Shown: one piece after another, positions 36,065-44,176 of the stretch
Position numbering within the stretch: position 1 is the first letter of the stretch
Layout of the letters: each line of letters begins with the position of its first letter
Assembly (NCBI RefSeq): GCF_001591025.1
Contig: NZ_BCTZ01000024.1
Span: forward strand, 1-64,000
Reading direction: 5' to 3'
Length of the DNA: 64,000 nucleotides
From: Sphingomonas soli NBRC 100801
GTDB taxonomy: Bacteria > Pseudomonadota > Alphaproteobacteria > Sphingomonadales > Sphingomonadaceae
Notes under the pieces: generated by a model
Databases searched by the model: none
What the model saw: only the letters and a program-made list of their open reading frames with translations
What the model was told of the DNA's origin: nothing
Program-made: the position numbers and the translations under genes

Positions 36065-37690
36065 ATGGTCGGAACCGGAGGGCAGCGCGTGCAATATCCA
36101 TCGCCTCGCAAGGGCGCCAATTGGGGCCGGCTGTCACTGATCGGAGCGGGGCTGCTGTTCGGCGGCACCTTTGCTCATGCCCAGCTCGCGAACCAGGAGC
36201 TTCCCGGCGCGGTCGGCAATGTCGCCGGCCATGTGGCGAGCCAGCGCGAGCAGGCGCAGGAAGCACCGCGCAACCCGTGGCTTGAGCCCGGCCGCAGCGA
36301 GGTGATCCCGTCGCTGGCGCTCTACGATAACCCGCACGGCCAGATCGGCATCCTCAATGAAGACGGCGCGGTGCAGACCAAGGGCCATCCCTTCTTCACA
36401 CCGCTCGGCACCAACGGACGCGCTTGCGTCACCTGTCATCAGCCGAACGATGCGATGAGCATATCAGTGGAGACGGTGCAGCGTCGCTGGAAGGAAACCG
36501 GCGGCAAGGACCCGCTGTTCGCGCCGATCGACGGATCCAATTGCCCCAGCCTGCCACAGGGCGATCCGAAATCGCATTCGCTGCTGCTCGAAAAGGGGCT
36601 GTTCCGCATCTTCCTGCCCTGGCCGCCCAAGACCGCGACCGGTGCGCCGCTCAAGCCCGAATTCACGCTGGAAGTCGTCTCGGATCCCACCGGCTGCAAT
36701 TTCGATCCGGTTTATGGCCTGAAGGGCAAGAACCCGATGATCTCGGTGTTCCGCCGCCCGCGCGTGGTCGGGAACCTCAAATATGTGATGCAGCCCTACG
36801 CCCAGTTCTTCAACATCAAGCTGGGTACGCCGCTGGAGAAGGATCCGGAAACGGGCGTCCGCGTGGGCATGAACCTGCTCGCGGATTCGCGGCAGCCGAC
36901 GCTCAAGGCGCAGGCGGTCGAAGCCGGGATAACGCATTTGCAGATGACCGGGATGATGACCCCGGAGCAGCTGGCGGTGCTGGAGAAATTCGAGCGGCAG
37001 ATTTTCGTCGCGCAGATCCGCAGCAAGCGCGGCGGCGACCTGACCGATACGCCCGCAGTCGATGGCCTTGGCCCCGCGGCGCTGCGCGACGGCAAGCCGG
37101 GGCTGGGCAATATCGAGAGCAATCCGGTGTTCCGCTTCTACGACGCCTGGCGCGCCGACAAGGGAGCGAAACTGGACGATCAGGCCGCATTCCGCGCCTC
37201 CGTCGCGCGCGGGTCGGATGTGTTCTTCAAACGGCCCTTCTTCATCCGCAACGTGACCTATATCAATTCGATCGGCCTCGGGAATCCGGTGAAGCGGCAA
37301 TGCGCGACCTGTCATAACGCGTCGCATACCGGGATGGACGTGGCCCCCGGCTGGATCGATCTGGGAACGGCCAATCTGCCCACGGCGAACGTGTCGCCCG
37401 ATCTGCCCGTGTTCAAGCTGACCTGCCGGCCCGATGTGCGGCCGCATCCCTATCTCGGACGCGTGATCTACACGCATGATCCCGGCCGCGCGATCATCAG
37501 CGGCAAGTGCACCGATATCGGCGCGATCACGATGCAGCAGATGCGGGGGCTTTCGGCGCGTGCGCCCTATTTCGCGAACGGATCGGCTGCCTCGCTCGAC
37601 GATCTGGTGAGCTATTATGATCGTCGCTTCAACATGGGCCTGACCAGCACCGAGCGTCAGGACCTGATCAACTTCCTCAGCGTGCTGTGA
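36065..37690 (+). CDS. Diheme cytochrome c (cytochrome c peroxidase/MauG-like)
   Basis: A 541-residue exported protein (signal to about residue 40, FAHAQ). Two heme-binding motifs are present, CVTCH (121-125) and CATCH (413-417). The end APYFANGSAASLDDLVSYYDRRFNMGL matches bacterial cytochrome c peroxidases and MauG in pieces. The protein is much longer than peroxidases of about 330-400 residues; the insert between the hemes contains cysteines (NCPSLP, TGCNFD). It acts in the periplasm in electron transfer, H2O2 reduction or oxidation of a pathway compound. It is followed at once by an OmpA-like gene. Confidence 0.85.
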   Translation: MVGTGGQRVQYPSPRKGANWGRLSLIGAGLLFGGTFAHAQLANQELPGAVGNVAGHVASQREQAQEAPRNPWLEPGRSEVIPSLALYDNPHGQIGILNEDGAVQTKGHPFFTPLGTNGRACVTCHQPNDAMSISVETVQRRWKETGGKDPLFAPIDGSNCPSLPQGDPKSHSLLLEKGLFRIFLPWPPKTATGAPLKPEFTLEVVSDPTGCNFDPVYGLKGKNPMISVFRRPRVVGNLKYVMQPYAQFFNIKLGTPLEKDPETGVRVGMNLLADSRQPTLKAQAVEAGITHLQMTGMMTPEQLAVLEKFERQIFVAQIRSKRGGDLTDTPAVDGLGPAALRDGKPGLGNIESNPVFRFYDAWRADKGAKLDDQAAFRASVARGSDVFFKRPFFIRNVTYINSIGLGNPVKRQCATCHNASHTGMDVAPGWIDLGTANLPTANVSPDLPVFKLTCRPDVRPHPYLGRVIYTHDPGRAIISGKCTDIGAITMQQMRGLSARAPYFANGSAASLDDLVSYYDRRFNMGLTSTERQDLINFLSVL

Positions 37691-37707
37691 TGGCCCGGAG
37701 AACCAAG

Positions 37708-38508
37708 ATGATGCATGCACGCCGGATCGCCGGAGCGGTGGCGATGATAGGGATGGTGGCGTCCTCCGCCGCGCTCGCGCAGGATCAGGTGAAGCGGCTC
37801 AACTTTGTCGGCTGCCCGATCGTGCGCGATACCGAAATGGTCCCGTGCTGGCTCGCCGAGCACAAGGGCGAGCTATATTATCTGGGGCTGCAGCTCGATC
37901 TGCAGGACCCGTTCTTCCCCCCGCAATTGCTGCACAAGGCGCTGGTCGAAGGAGTTGTGACCGATAAGCCGCGGATCTGCGGCGGCATCGTGCTGGAGCC
38001 CGTGAAGGTTGCGACGATGCCGGAGCTCGATCCGAGCTGCAACACGATCCTGCCCGCCGAAGGCCATGTGATCACCGGCGCGCGGCGCGGAACCGGGCCA
38101 GACCCCGACGTGCTTTCCGCGCGCAACCAGCTGCGGGCGCGCCAGGTAACCAAATATGACCCGCCGTTCGAGAAGAAGACCTTCACCGTCTATTTCGATT
38201 TCGACGACACCTACATGCCGACACGTGCGAACCGCAATGTGACCGAGGCGATGCGCTATGCCACCGCGAGCAAGGCGGGAAGCGTGCGCGTGATCGCCTA
38301 TCGCGGCGGCGCGAAGCTCAGCGACGGGACCAAATTGACCGAGCAGGATGCGGTGATCGCCGAGCGCGTCGAGAATATCCGTTTCGCTCTGGTCGATATC
38401 GGCGTGCCGGCAGAGGCCGTGTCGGTCGAACCGAAGGTGAGGCCCGAGCGCTATACCGGCGTGGACGATTACAAGACTCGCCGCGTCGAGATCGTCGTCA
38501 CGCCTTAG
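37708..38508 (+). CDS. Exported protein with OmpA-like C-terminal domain
   Basis: A 266-residue protein with a signal peptide (ending SSAALAQ). The N-terminal half has three or four cysteines (GCPIVRD, PCWLAE, ICGG, SCNT) and no known domain. The C-terminal half, TFTVYFDFDDTYMPTRAN followed by VRVIAYRGGAKLSDG and ERVENIRFALVDIGVPAEAV, has the OmpA-type peptidoglycan-binding layout. GGAGA lies before ATG 37708; ATG 37690 overlaps the cytochrome stop. The pair probably forms one envelope unit, with the OmpA domain holding it to the cell wall. Confidence 0.72.
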   Translation: MMHARRIAGAVAMIGMVASSAALAQDQVKRLNFVGCPIVRDTEMVPCWLAEHKGELYYLGLQLDLQDPFFPPQLLHKALVEGVVTDKPRICGGIVLEPVKVATMPELDPSCNTILPAEGHVITGARRGTGPDPDVLSARNQLRARQVTKYDPPFEKKTFTVYFDFDDTYMPTRANRNVTEAMRYATASKAGSVRVIAYRGGAKLSDGTKLTEQDAVIAERVENIRFALVDIGVPAEAVSVEPKVRPERYTGVDDYKTRRVEIVVTP

Positions 38509-38522
38509 AGCAGCTTTCAATT

Positions 38523-38606
38523 AATCGGCACCAGCCCGCTTCCTCATCCGCAGCCCACGATATGCACCGTTGGTTGCCGAGGTGGGGGAGCGTGCTGGTG
38601 CCGATT
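38523..38606. repeat. Inverted-repeat element in the gap before the MFS gene
   Basis: AATCGGCACCAGC and its exact inverse GCTGGTGCCGATT are 58 bases apart. The rest of 38607-38801 holds a small hairpin GTCCCCGCC / GGGGAC but no gene. The unit looks like a short non-coding mobile element. Confidence 0.5.
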
Positions 38607-38801
38607 CAGCTTTAAACGAAATCGCCGCCGGAGCGAGTGCCGGACGCCTGGGGCCAGCCGCCCGCCTTGTCCGTGACCAGCTTCACCCCGCCCCCGATTG
38701 GCTCGCCAATCCAGGACCGCGAAAGGGGACGAGCATCCCGCTTGGCCTAACGTCCCCGCCTTCACGGGGACGCCGGTGACGCGGCCCCTACCGGACGCCC
38801 C

Positions 38802-40124
38802 CTAGAGTTTGCGCTGCTGCTCCAACTTGTAGCTGCCCCACAGCATCAGCAGCGGCCCGGCCGTCATCAGCAGCCCGTAATAGACGAACGCGCCATCCAG
38901 ATTGCCGCCCTTGTCTGCAAAATAGCCGACGATGGTGGGGCTCAGGAACGATCCCACCCCGCCCAGCGTCGCGATCAGCGCGAGGCCACCGGCAGCGGCC
39001 TTGCCCGTGAGGTAGCGGGATGGCAGCGCCCAGAAGGGGCCAGTCGCGCCCAGGAATCCACACACCGCAACCGTGAGTGAAATCATCGCGAGCGGCAGGC
39101 TGGAAGAGGTGAACAACAGCGACAGCCATCCCGCACCGCTCAGCATCGCGCTCGTCGCCGCGTGCCAGCGGCGCTCCTGCCTCCGGTCAGACCGGCGCGC
39201 GACAAGCTGCTGCACGACGATGGCGATCAGGAAGGGCACGCCGGCAAGCAGGCCGACATGGAGCAGATTGTCCACGCCCGCATTTCGGATCACCGATGGC
39301 ATCCACAATTGCAGACCCGCTCCTCCGGCGACCAGGCTGATCGCCATCGCCGCGATCGAATAGATGCGCACGTCGCGCGCCGCGGCGCCGAACTGGGTGT
39401 GGCTGCCCCCGCCGGCTTCCGCCCGCGCCGCAGTCTCCGCAGCTTCGGCGTCCAGTTCGCTGCGAAGGAAGCGCTTTTCCTCGGCGGTCAGCCAGCGCGC
39501 GTCCTCGGGCCGGTCATAGAGCAGCACGAACGCCAGCACGCCCATTGCAACCGAAGGAAGCCCCTCGATCACGAACATCCACTGCCATCCGTGCCAGCCG
39601 CCAACGCCGTCCATCCCGTGCAGGATCGCGCCCGACAATGGGCCGCCGATCAGCGAAGCCAGCGGCATCGCCGCCATGAATGCGGCGGTAAAAGTGGCGC
39701 GCCGCCGCGAGGGGATCCACAGCGATACGAAGAGCAGCATGCCGGGGAAGAAGCCGGCTTCGGCGATGCCCAGCAGCAGGCGCAGGATGTAATAATGCAG
39801 ATCGGTCTTCATCAGCGCGAAACCGGCCGCACACAGGCCCCACGCGACCATGATCCGCAGCAGCGTCTTCCGCACGCCGACCTTGTGGAGCATCAGGTTG
39901 CTCGGAATCTCGAACGCGCTGTAGCCGAGATAAAAGAGCCCGGCACCCAGCCCGAAGGCCGCTTCCGTCATGCCGAGATCGTCCATGAAGGCCAGCTTCG
40001 CAAAGCCGATATTGGAGCGATCGAGATAATTGAGGATATAGCAGACCATCAGGATCGGCAGCAGCCGCCACGCCAGCTTGCGGTGAAGCCGGGTTTCAAG
40101 CGATTCGTTGGCGGTCTGGTTCAT
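38802..40124 (-). CDS. MFS transporter, anion:cation symporter (ACS) type
   Basis: A 440-residue, 12-helix membrane protein. RLLPILMVCYILNYLDRSNIGFAK is the ACS-family first-helix motif, followed by GLFYLGYSAFEIPSNLMLHKVG and EAGFFPGMLLFVSLWIPSRRRA. The family imports organic acids such as phthalate, tartrate or glucarate. Here it should bring the de-esterified acid or the lactone across the inner membrane. It shares an upstream motif (40174-40187) with the TonB receptor gene and closes the catabolic cluster. Confidence 0.92.
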   Translation of the reverse strand: MNQTANESLETRLHRKLAWRLLPILMVCYILNYLDRSNIGFAKLAFMDDLGMTEAAFGLGAGLFYLGYSAFEIPSNLMLHKVGVRKTLLRIMVAWGLCAAGFALMKTDLHYYILRLLLGIAEAGFFPGMLLFVSLWIPSRRRATFTAAFMAAMPLASLIGGPLSGAILHGMDGVGGWHGWQWMFVIEGLPSVAMGVLAFVLLYDRPEDARWLTAEEKRFLRSELDAEAAETAARAEAGGGSHTQFGAAARDVRIYSIAAMAISLVAGGAGLQLWMPSVIRNAGVDNLLHVGLLAGVPFLIAIVVQQLVARRSDRRQERRWHAATSAMLSGAGWLSLLFTSSSLPLAMISLTVAVCGFLGATGPFWALPSRYLTGKAAAGGLALIATLGGVGSFLSPTIVGYFADKGGNLDGAFVYYGLLMTAGPLLMLWGSYKLEQQRKL

Positions 40125-40173
40125 GCGGCGGCCCCTCTTTCCCGCGCACCCTAGCGCGGCATAGCTTAATTGG

Positions 40174-40187
40174 CTATACTTATGAAC
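40174..40187 (-). promoter_or_regulatory. Operator-like motif upstream of the MFS gene
   Basis: CTATACTTATGAAC lies 50 bases before the MFS start and matches 30467-30480 at 12 of 14 positions. It is a candidate common site for the cluster's GntR regulator. Confidence 0.4.
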
Positions 40188-40299
40188 ATTAACGGCGACC
40201 GGATATGCGTGGGCAGCGGAGGAGCCAGCTCCTGCTGACCCGCCGCTCCGCTAGCCTTGCCCTGGCGAACGCTCCGTAATGACGATGTTTTGCGCGCGG

Positions 40300-41163
40300 T
40301 CAGGCACCGCCATGCGACGGTTTCCTGAGGCCGAGCAGCAACAGCAAAGCGGCCACGGCAGCCAGCCCCGGCAGGCTGGCCTCAAGCCCGAATGCGCCGC
40401 CGGTCAGCCAATCAGGAGCTGCGGACAAGACGGGCCGAAGAAGCCGCGGCTCACTCTCGCCACTCACGCCAAACCCTAACAGGATGCCCTGGGTCACATT
40501 CGCCGCGAAATGAAGGCCGATCGGCATGGCTAGGCTCCGGGTTCCTAGATACGCCATTCCGAAGAGCAGCGAGGCCAGGAAGATGTTCGTACCCGCCCAT
40601 ATCCGGGTGGCGCCCGTCATCCCCGGATTTCCCAGATGCGTGAGTAGGAAAAGGCCGGCAAGGATAAGTTGCGCGGGCCAGACGCCGAGCGCGCCGATCA
40701 ACCGCTGAAACAAGAGCCCGCGGAACAGCAACTCCTCGGCGACCGCCACGCCCGCCATCAGCAGCGTTACCCCGAAAACGGCCCCGATCGCCGAATCGCT
40801 GCCATGGAACCGCACCCATCCGCCCGCCCAGAGCAGTAGCGCCGGCGCGAGCATCAACGCCGCGCCGAGCATTCCACCAAGCCCTAGCTCGCGCAGCCAG
40901 CGGCGATCGGGGCGGCCCGTCACTTCCCACACAGGCTTGCGCCGAAGCATCTGAATCGCCGCCGTGGCGCACGCGATCACCGCGCCCTGCTCGTAAAGCG
41001 AAACCGCGTGATCGTAGCGCACCGAAATCAGGATCACGGGGAACAGGATCGCTGCAAGGGTCGCCAGAAACGCAGCCGCCCAGCCAAGTTGCTTCAGCCG
41101 ATAGCGCCAATCGCCGGGCGAGATTCGCATTCCCTCGATGGCCTGATCCGCCCGGCGTGTCAT
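40300..41163 (-). CDS. CPBP-family intramembrane metalloprotease (CAAX protease type)
   Basis: A 287-residue protein with about eight membrane segments. The four conserved motifs are EELLFRG (E143, E144, R148), LLTHLGN (H176), and LHFAANVTQG (H218, N222), the zinc site of the CPBP/Abi family. Members cleave prenylated or small peptides; many protect against self-made bacteriocins. The start overlaps the MFS stop in ATGA, so the three genes 43072-40300 are coupled. The target is unknown. Confidence 0.87.
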   Translation of the reverse strand: MTRRADQAIEGMRISPGDWRYRLKQLGWAAAFLATLAAILFPVILISVRYDHAVSLYEQGAVIACATAAIQMLRRKPVWEVTGRPDRRWLRELGLGGMLGAALMLAPALLLWAGGWVRFHGSDSAIGAVFGVTLLMAGVAVAEELLFRGLLFQRLIGALGVWPAQLILAGLFLLTHLGNPGMTGATRIWAGTNIFLASLLFGMAYLGTRSLAMPIGLHFAANVTQGILLGFGVSGESEPRLLRPVLSAAPDWLTGGAFGLEASLPGLAAVAALLLLLGLRKPSHGGA

Positions 41164-42536
41164 CCGATTTCTCCCATGGAAACATTGCCATTCGAACCAT
41201 CTGCCGAGGCGCGGGCCGGTGGCGATATTTCGGCGGCGCTCACCAGTGCGGCGGCAATTGCGAAAATTGCGCCCAGCGCCAATCCGATGCGCGGCGCCAC
41301 TGCAGCGGGTGCGCCGGCGAGGAGCAGCCCGGTAACGAGCGCGCCGACGGTCTGACCGGCAAGCCGCGCGCTGCCCTGCATGCCGCCTGCCGCGCCGCTG
41401 CGTTCCGGCGGGGCGCTCAGCAACATGGTGCGATTGTTCGGCACCTGGAACAGTCCAAAGCCCAGCCCGCTCATCGACGCGCCCATGGCAAGCGGCACAA
41501 TGCTGCCCGCAACCGGCCATAGCGCCGTCAAAAGCAGTCCCGCGCTCAGCATCACGCCGCCCACCACGCAAAGCCTGGCCGATCCGAACCGCTCCGCAAG
41601 CAAGCTCGCAACCGAACTGGTCACCGCGACAGTCAGCGGCCAGCAGGTCATGACCAGCCCCGCGCCGACCGGGCCATACCCCAATCCGAGTTGCAAATAG
41701 AATGGCAGCGCCAGCACGCCCACCGACTGTGCGACGAAGCAACAGACCGAGGCGATGATCGATATCCGGAAGGCGCGTTGCGCCAGCAGGTCTATCGGCC
41801 AGAGCGGCGCATCGCGCATCTGTTCGCGATGGATCAGCACCAGCGCGAATCCGGCGGAAAGGCATGCGGGCAATATGGCCCATCCGCTGCCTGCGGTCGC
41901 CAATCCCGCCGCACCCAGAAACAGTCCAGCGACAGCGGCGTGCAGCACGATACCCATATAGTCGATCGTGCCCCGGTCCGGCGGGACAGGAGGCAAGGCA
42001 AGCGAAGCCGCCAATGCGACGGCAATAAGCGGCAGTTTGGCAAAGAACAGCCAGGGCCATGGCGCCAGCGCAAGAATGAGCGCCCCAACAATCGGCCCAG
42101 CCGCCGAACACAGCGCAACGTTCAGCGCGTTCCATCCAATTGCCCTGCCCATCCGCTCAGAGCCGAGCGCAAAGCGCAGCAGCGCAATCCCCAGCGCCAT
42201 GACGCCTGCACCGCCCAGCCCCTGCAACGCCCGCGCCAGCACGAGAAGCTCCAGCGTAGGAGCGAAACCGCAAAGGATCGAAGCTGCGCTGAAGACCCCC
42301 AGCCCCGCCAGGAACACCCGCTTGTAGCCAAGCCGCTCCGCGATGTGCGCGCTCGGTAGCAATCCGATGACGAGCGCGGTCTGATAGACGCTGACCGCGA
42401 GTATCGCGTGCGCCGGCGCCGCGGGTAGCGCGCGCGCGATGACCGGCAGCGCAACGTTGACCAGCCCAGCATCGAGGACAACCAGCGCCATTGCCGCCAT
42501 TACCGCAACAACGCTGGCACCCTCCTCCCTGGTCAT
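41160..42536 (-). CDS. MFS efflux transporter (DHA2/EmrB-QacA type)
   Basis: A 458-residue protein with 14 expected membrane helices. It starts with VVAVMAAMALVVLDAGLVNVALPVIAR, where the Asp and the N-V-A-L-P pattern are the DHA2 motif, and has ERLGYKRVFLAGLGVFSAAS. It exports drugs or amphipathic compounds using protons. ATG 42536 overlaps the cupin stop (ATGA); an ATG at 42554 would add six residues. It is regulated with the cupin and protease genes, probably by the divergent LysR. Confidence 0.88.
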   Translation of the reverse strand: MTREEGASVVAVMAAMALVVLDAGLVNVALPVIARALPAAPAHAILAVSVYQTALVIGLLPSAHIAERLGYKRVFLAGLGVFSAASILCGFAPTLELLVLARALQGLGGAGVMALGIALLRFALGSERMGRAIGWNALNVALCSAAGPIVGALILALAPWPWLFFAKLPLIAVALAASLALPPVPPDRGTIDYMGIVLHAAVAGLFLGAAGLATAGSGWAILPACLSAGFALVLIHREQMRDAPLWPIDLLAQRAFRISIIASVCCFVAQSVGVLALPFYLQLGLGYGPVGAGLVMTCWPLTVAVTSSVASLLAERFGSARLCVVGGVMLSAGLLLTALWPVAGSIVPLAMGASMSGLGFGLFQVPNNRTMLLSAPPERSGAAGGMQGSARLAGQTVGALVTGLLLAGAPAAVAPRIGLALGAIFAIAAALVSAAEISPPARASADGSNGNVSMGEIG

Positions 42537-43072
42537 GACAGCGGTACCCGCCATGCTCCATCGCGCTCGACGAAGCGCATGACCTTGCGCTCGACCTGGT
42601 CCTCATGACGCAGATCACGCTCGGTGAAGCGGAACACCATCGCATCATCCGTCGCGCAGCGTGTGTCGTGGATGTCCCCGGGCAGATATGCGCGGGCTTG
42701 GCCGGGTTTGAGGAGGGTGGTGTCGCGGCGGACCAAGTGGTCGGAATTTGCATCGGAGACGCGCGCATAGGTGCAGATTTCGAGCGCGCCGGATTGGACG
42801 CCATAGACGACCCATGCGCGGCCATGATCGTGCGGCGGACGATACAGGCCCAATTTTTCGGCATGCGCGAGCAGCATGAAGCTGTCCGCCTCGCGGTGCA
42901 GTTCGCGCGTGGCCGGACGTTCGGCAAGCAGCGCCGCCAGCCATTCCTCGCCCTCGCTGGCCAAAGAGAGATCATCGAGATGCCCACGGCATCGCGCCAC
43001 CAATTCGCTGCTGATCGGGCCCCAGTCCGCCCGCACCGCCGCGACGAACCTGGTCAAAGCTGTTTCGGTCAC
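42533..43072 (-). CDS. Cysteine-dioxygenase-like cupin
   Basis: A 179-residue protein. A helical N-terminal part is followed by a cupin with PPHDHGRAWVVYGVQSGALEI (H81, H83) and LPGDIHDTRC as the third histidine. The layout resembles cysteine dioxygenase-type cupins, which use Fe(II) and O2. The sulfur substrate is not proven. First gene of the operon with an MFS efflux pump and a CPBP protease, divergent from lysR. Confidence 0.75.
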   Translation of the reverse strand: MTETALTRFVAAVRADWGPISSELVARCRGHLDDLSLASEGEEWLAALLAERPATRELHREADSFMLLAHAEKLGLYRPPHDHGRAWVVYGVQSGALEICTYARVSDANSDHLVRRDTTLLKPGQARAYLPGDIHDTRCATDDAMVFRFTERDLRHEDQVERKVMRFVERDGAWRVPLS

Positions 43073-43132
43073 CTTATCATCCTCGTGCAGTGAGCCCGAG
43101 GATGTACGGCGCAGAGCAGATAGGGCGAAAGG

Positions 43133-43158
43133 CGCAACATTCGCACATTATTGTTGCG
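43133..43158. promoter_or_regulatory. LysR-type operator in the divergent promoter region
   Basis: CGCAACA, 12 bases, then TGTTGCG form an inverted repeat between the cupin operon start (43072) and lysR (43204), the usual place for a LysR-type binding site. Confidence 0.55.
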
Positions 43159-43203
43159 TTTGACGCGCTATATCGCTGCAATGCGCCGGCCGGAGGAACA
43201 TCG

Positions 43204-44094
43204 ATGACGCCGCCCGATCTCAATCTGTTGCACCTGCTCGATGTGCTGCTGACCGAGGGCAGCGTGGTGCGCGCCGGGAAACGACTGCGATTGAGCCCTT
43301 CCGCGATGAGCCGTGCGCTCGCGCGGCTGCGCGCGGTTACGGGCGATCAATTGCTGGTTCGTGCCGGCCGGGGACTGGTCCCCACCCCGCGCGCGATCGC
43401 GATGAAGCGGCAGGTCCACGATCTTGTCGAAGAGGCGCATATGCTGCTGCGCCCCGCCGACCGGCTGGAGCTGGCGACGCTGAAGCGGACCTTCACGCTC
43501 AGGACCAGCGACGGCTTTGCCGAGACTTTCGGCCCCAGGCTGATCACGCAGGTCCAGCAGGAAGCCCCCGGCGTCCAGCTTCGCTTCGTGCGCAAGCTCG
43601 ACAAGGATAGCGAAGGCCTGCGCGACGGAACGATCGATCTGGAAACCGGCGTGGTTTCGGGAACGAGCGGCCCGGAAGTGCGCGCGCAGGCGCTGTTCGT
43701 CGACCGTTACGTGGGAGTCGCACGCGGCGGCCATCCGCTATCGCGCGGCGAGGTGACACCTGCCGCATACGCCGCCTGGAACCATGTCGTCGCCTGGCGC
43801 CCCGGGCTCAACCTGCTGGGCGTGGACGAGGTCATGGAGCGGCTGGGCCTCTCCCGCCACGTGATGACCAGTGTCGATGGCTTTTCGGCCGCGCTGGCGC
43901 TGGCGCGGGAATCGGATCTCATCGCGACGGTTCCGGCGTTGCATACCGCAGCGTTGCGGGAAGGCATGTTCACCTTTCCAATCCCACTTCCGATACCCGA
44001 TTTCACGATATCGCTCCTGTGGCACCCGCGGCTGGATGGCGATCCGGCGCATAGGTGGCTCCGCGATTGCGTGCAGCGGGCCTGCCGGCGCTGA
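43204..44094 (+). CDS. LysR-family transcriptional regulator
   Basis: A 296-residue regulator. The winged helix-turn-helix (about 5-65) has LLHLLDVLLTEGSVVRAGKRLRLSPSAMSRALARLR. The effector domain contains TFTLRTSDGFAETFGP and follows a LysR/NodD-like layout. ATG 43204 is preceded by GGAGG. It is divergent from the cupin-MFS-protease operon across a palindrome and probably controls it. The inducer is unknown. Confidence 0.92.
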   Translation: MTPPDLNLLHLLDVLLTEGSVVRAGKRLRLSPSAMSRALARLRAVTGDQLLVRAGRGLVPTPRAIAMKRQVHDLVEEAHMLLRPADRLELATLKRTFTLRTSDGFAETFGPRLITQVQQEAPGVQLRFVRKLDKDSEGLRDGTIDLETGVVSGTSGPEVRAQALFVDRYVGVARGGHPLSRGEVTPAAYAAWNHVVAWRPGLNLLGVDEVMERLGLSRHVMTSVDGFSAALALARESDLIATVPALHTAALREGMFTFPIPLPIPDFTISLLWHPRLDGDPAHRWLRDCVQRACRR

Positions 44095-44176
44095 GCATCG
44101 CCTCCGGGTAAAAACCGATGACGCCCCCGCTCCCATGCCCTAATGCGACTCGCGCATTCAGCCGGAGGCAATTCCC

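Noticed and set aside
41164..42135. An upstream extension of the CPBP protease frame to about 611 residues
   Set aside because: It overlaps the MFS gene in another frame. The ATGA overlap at 41160-41163 gives the usual protease length.
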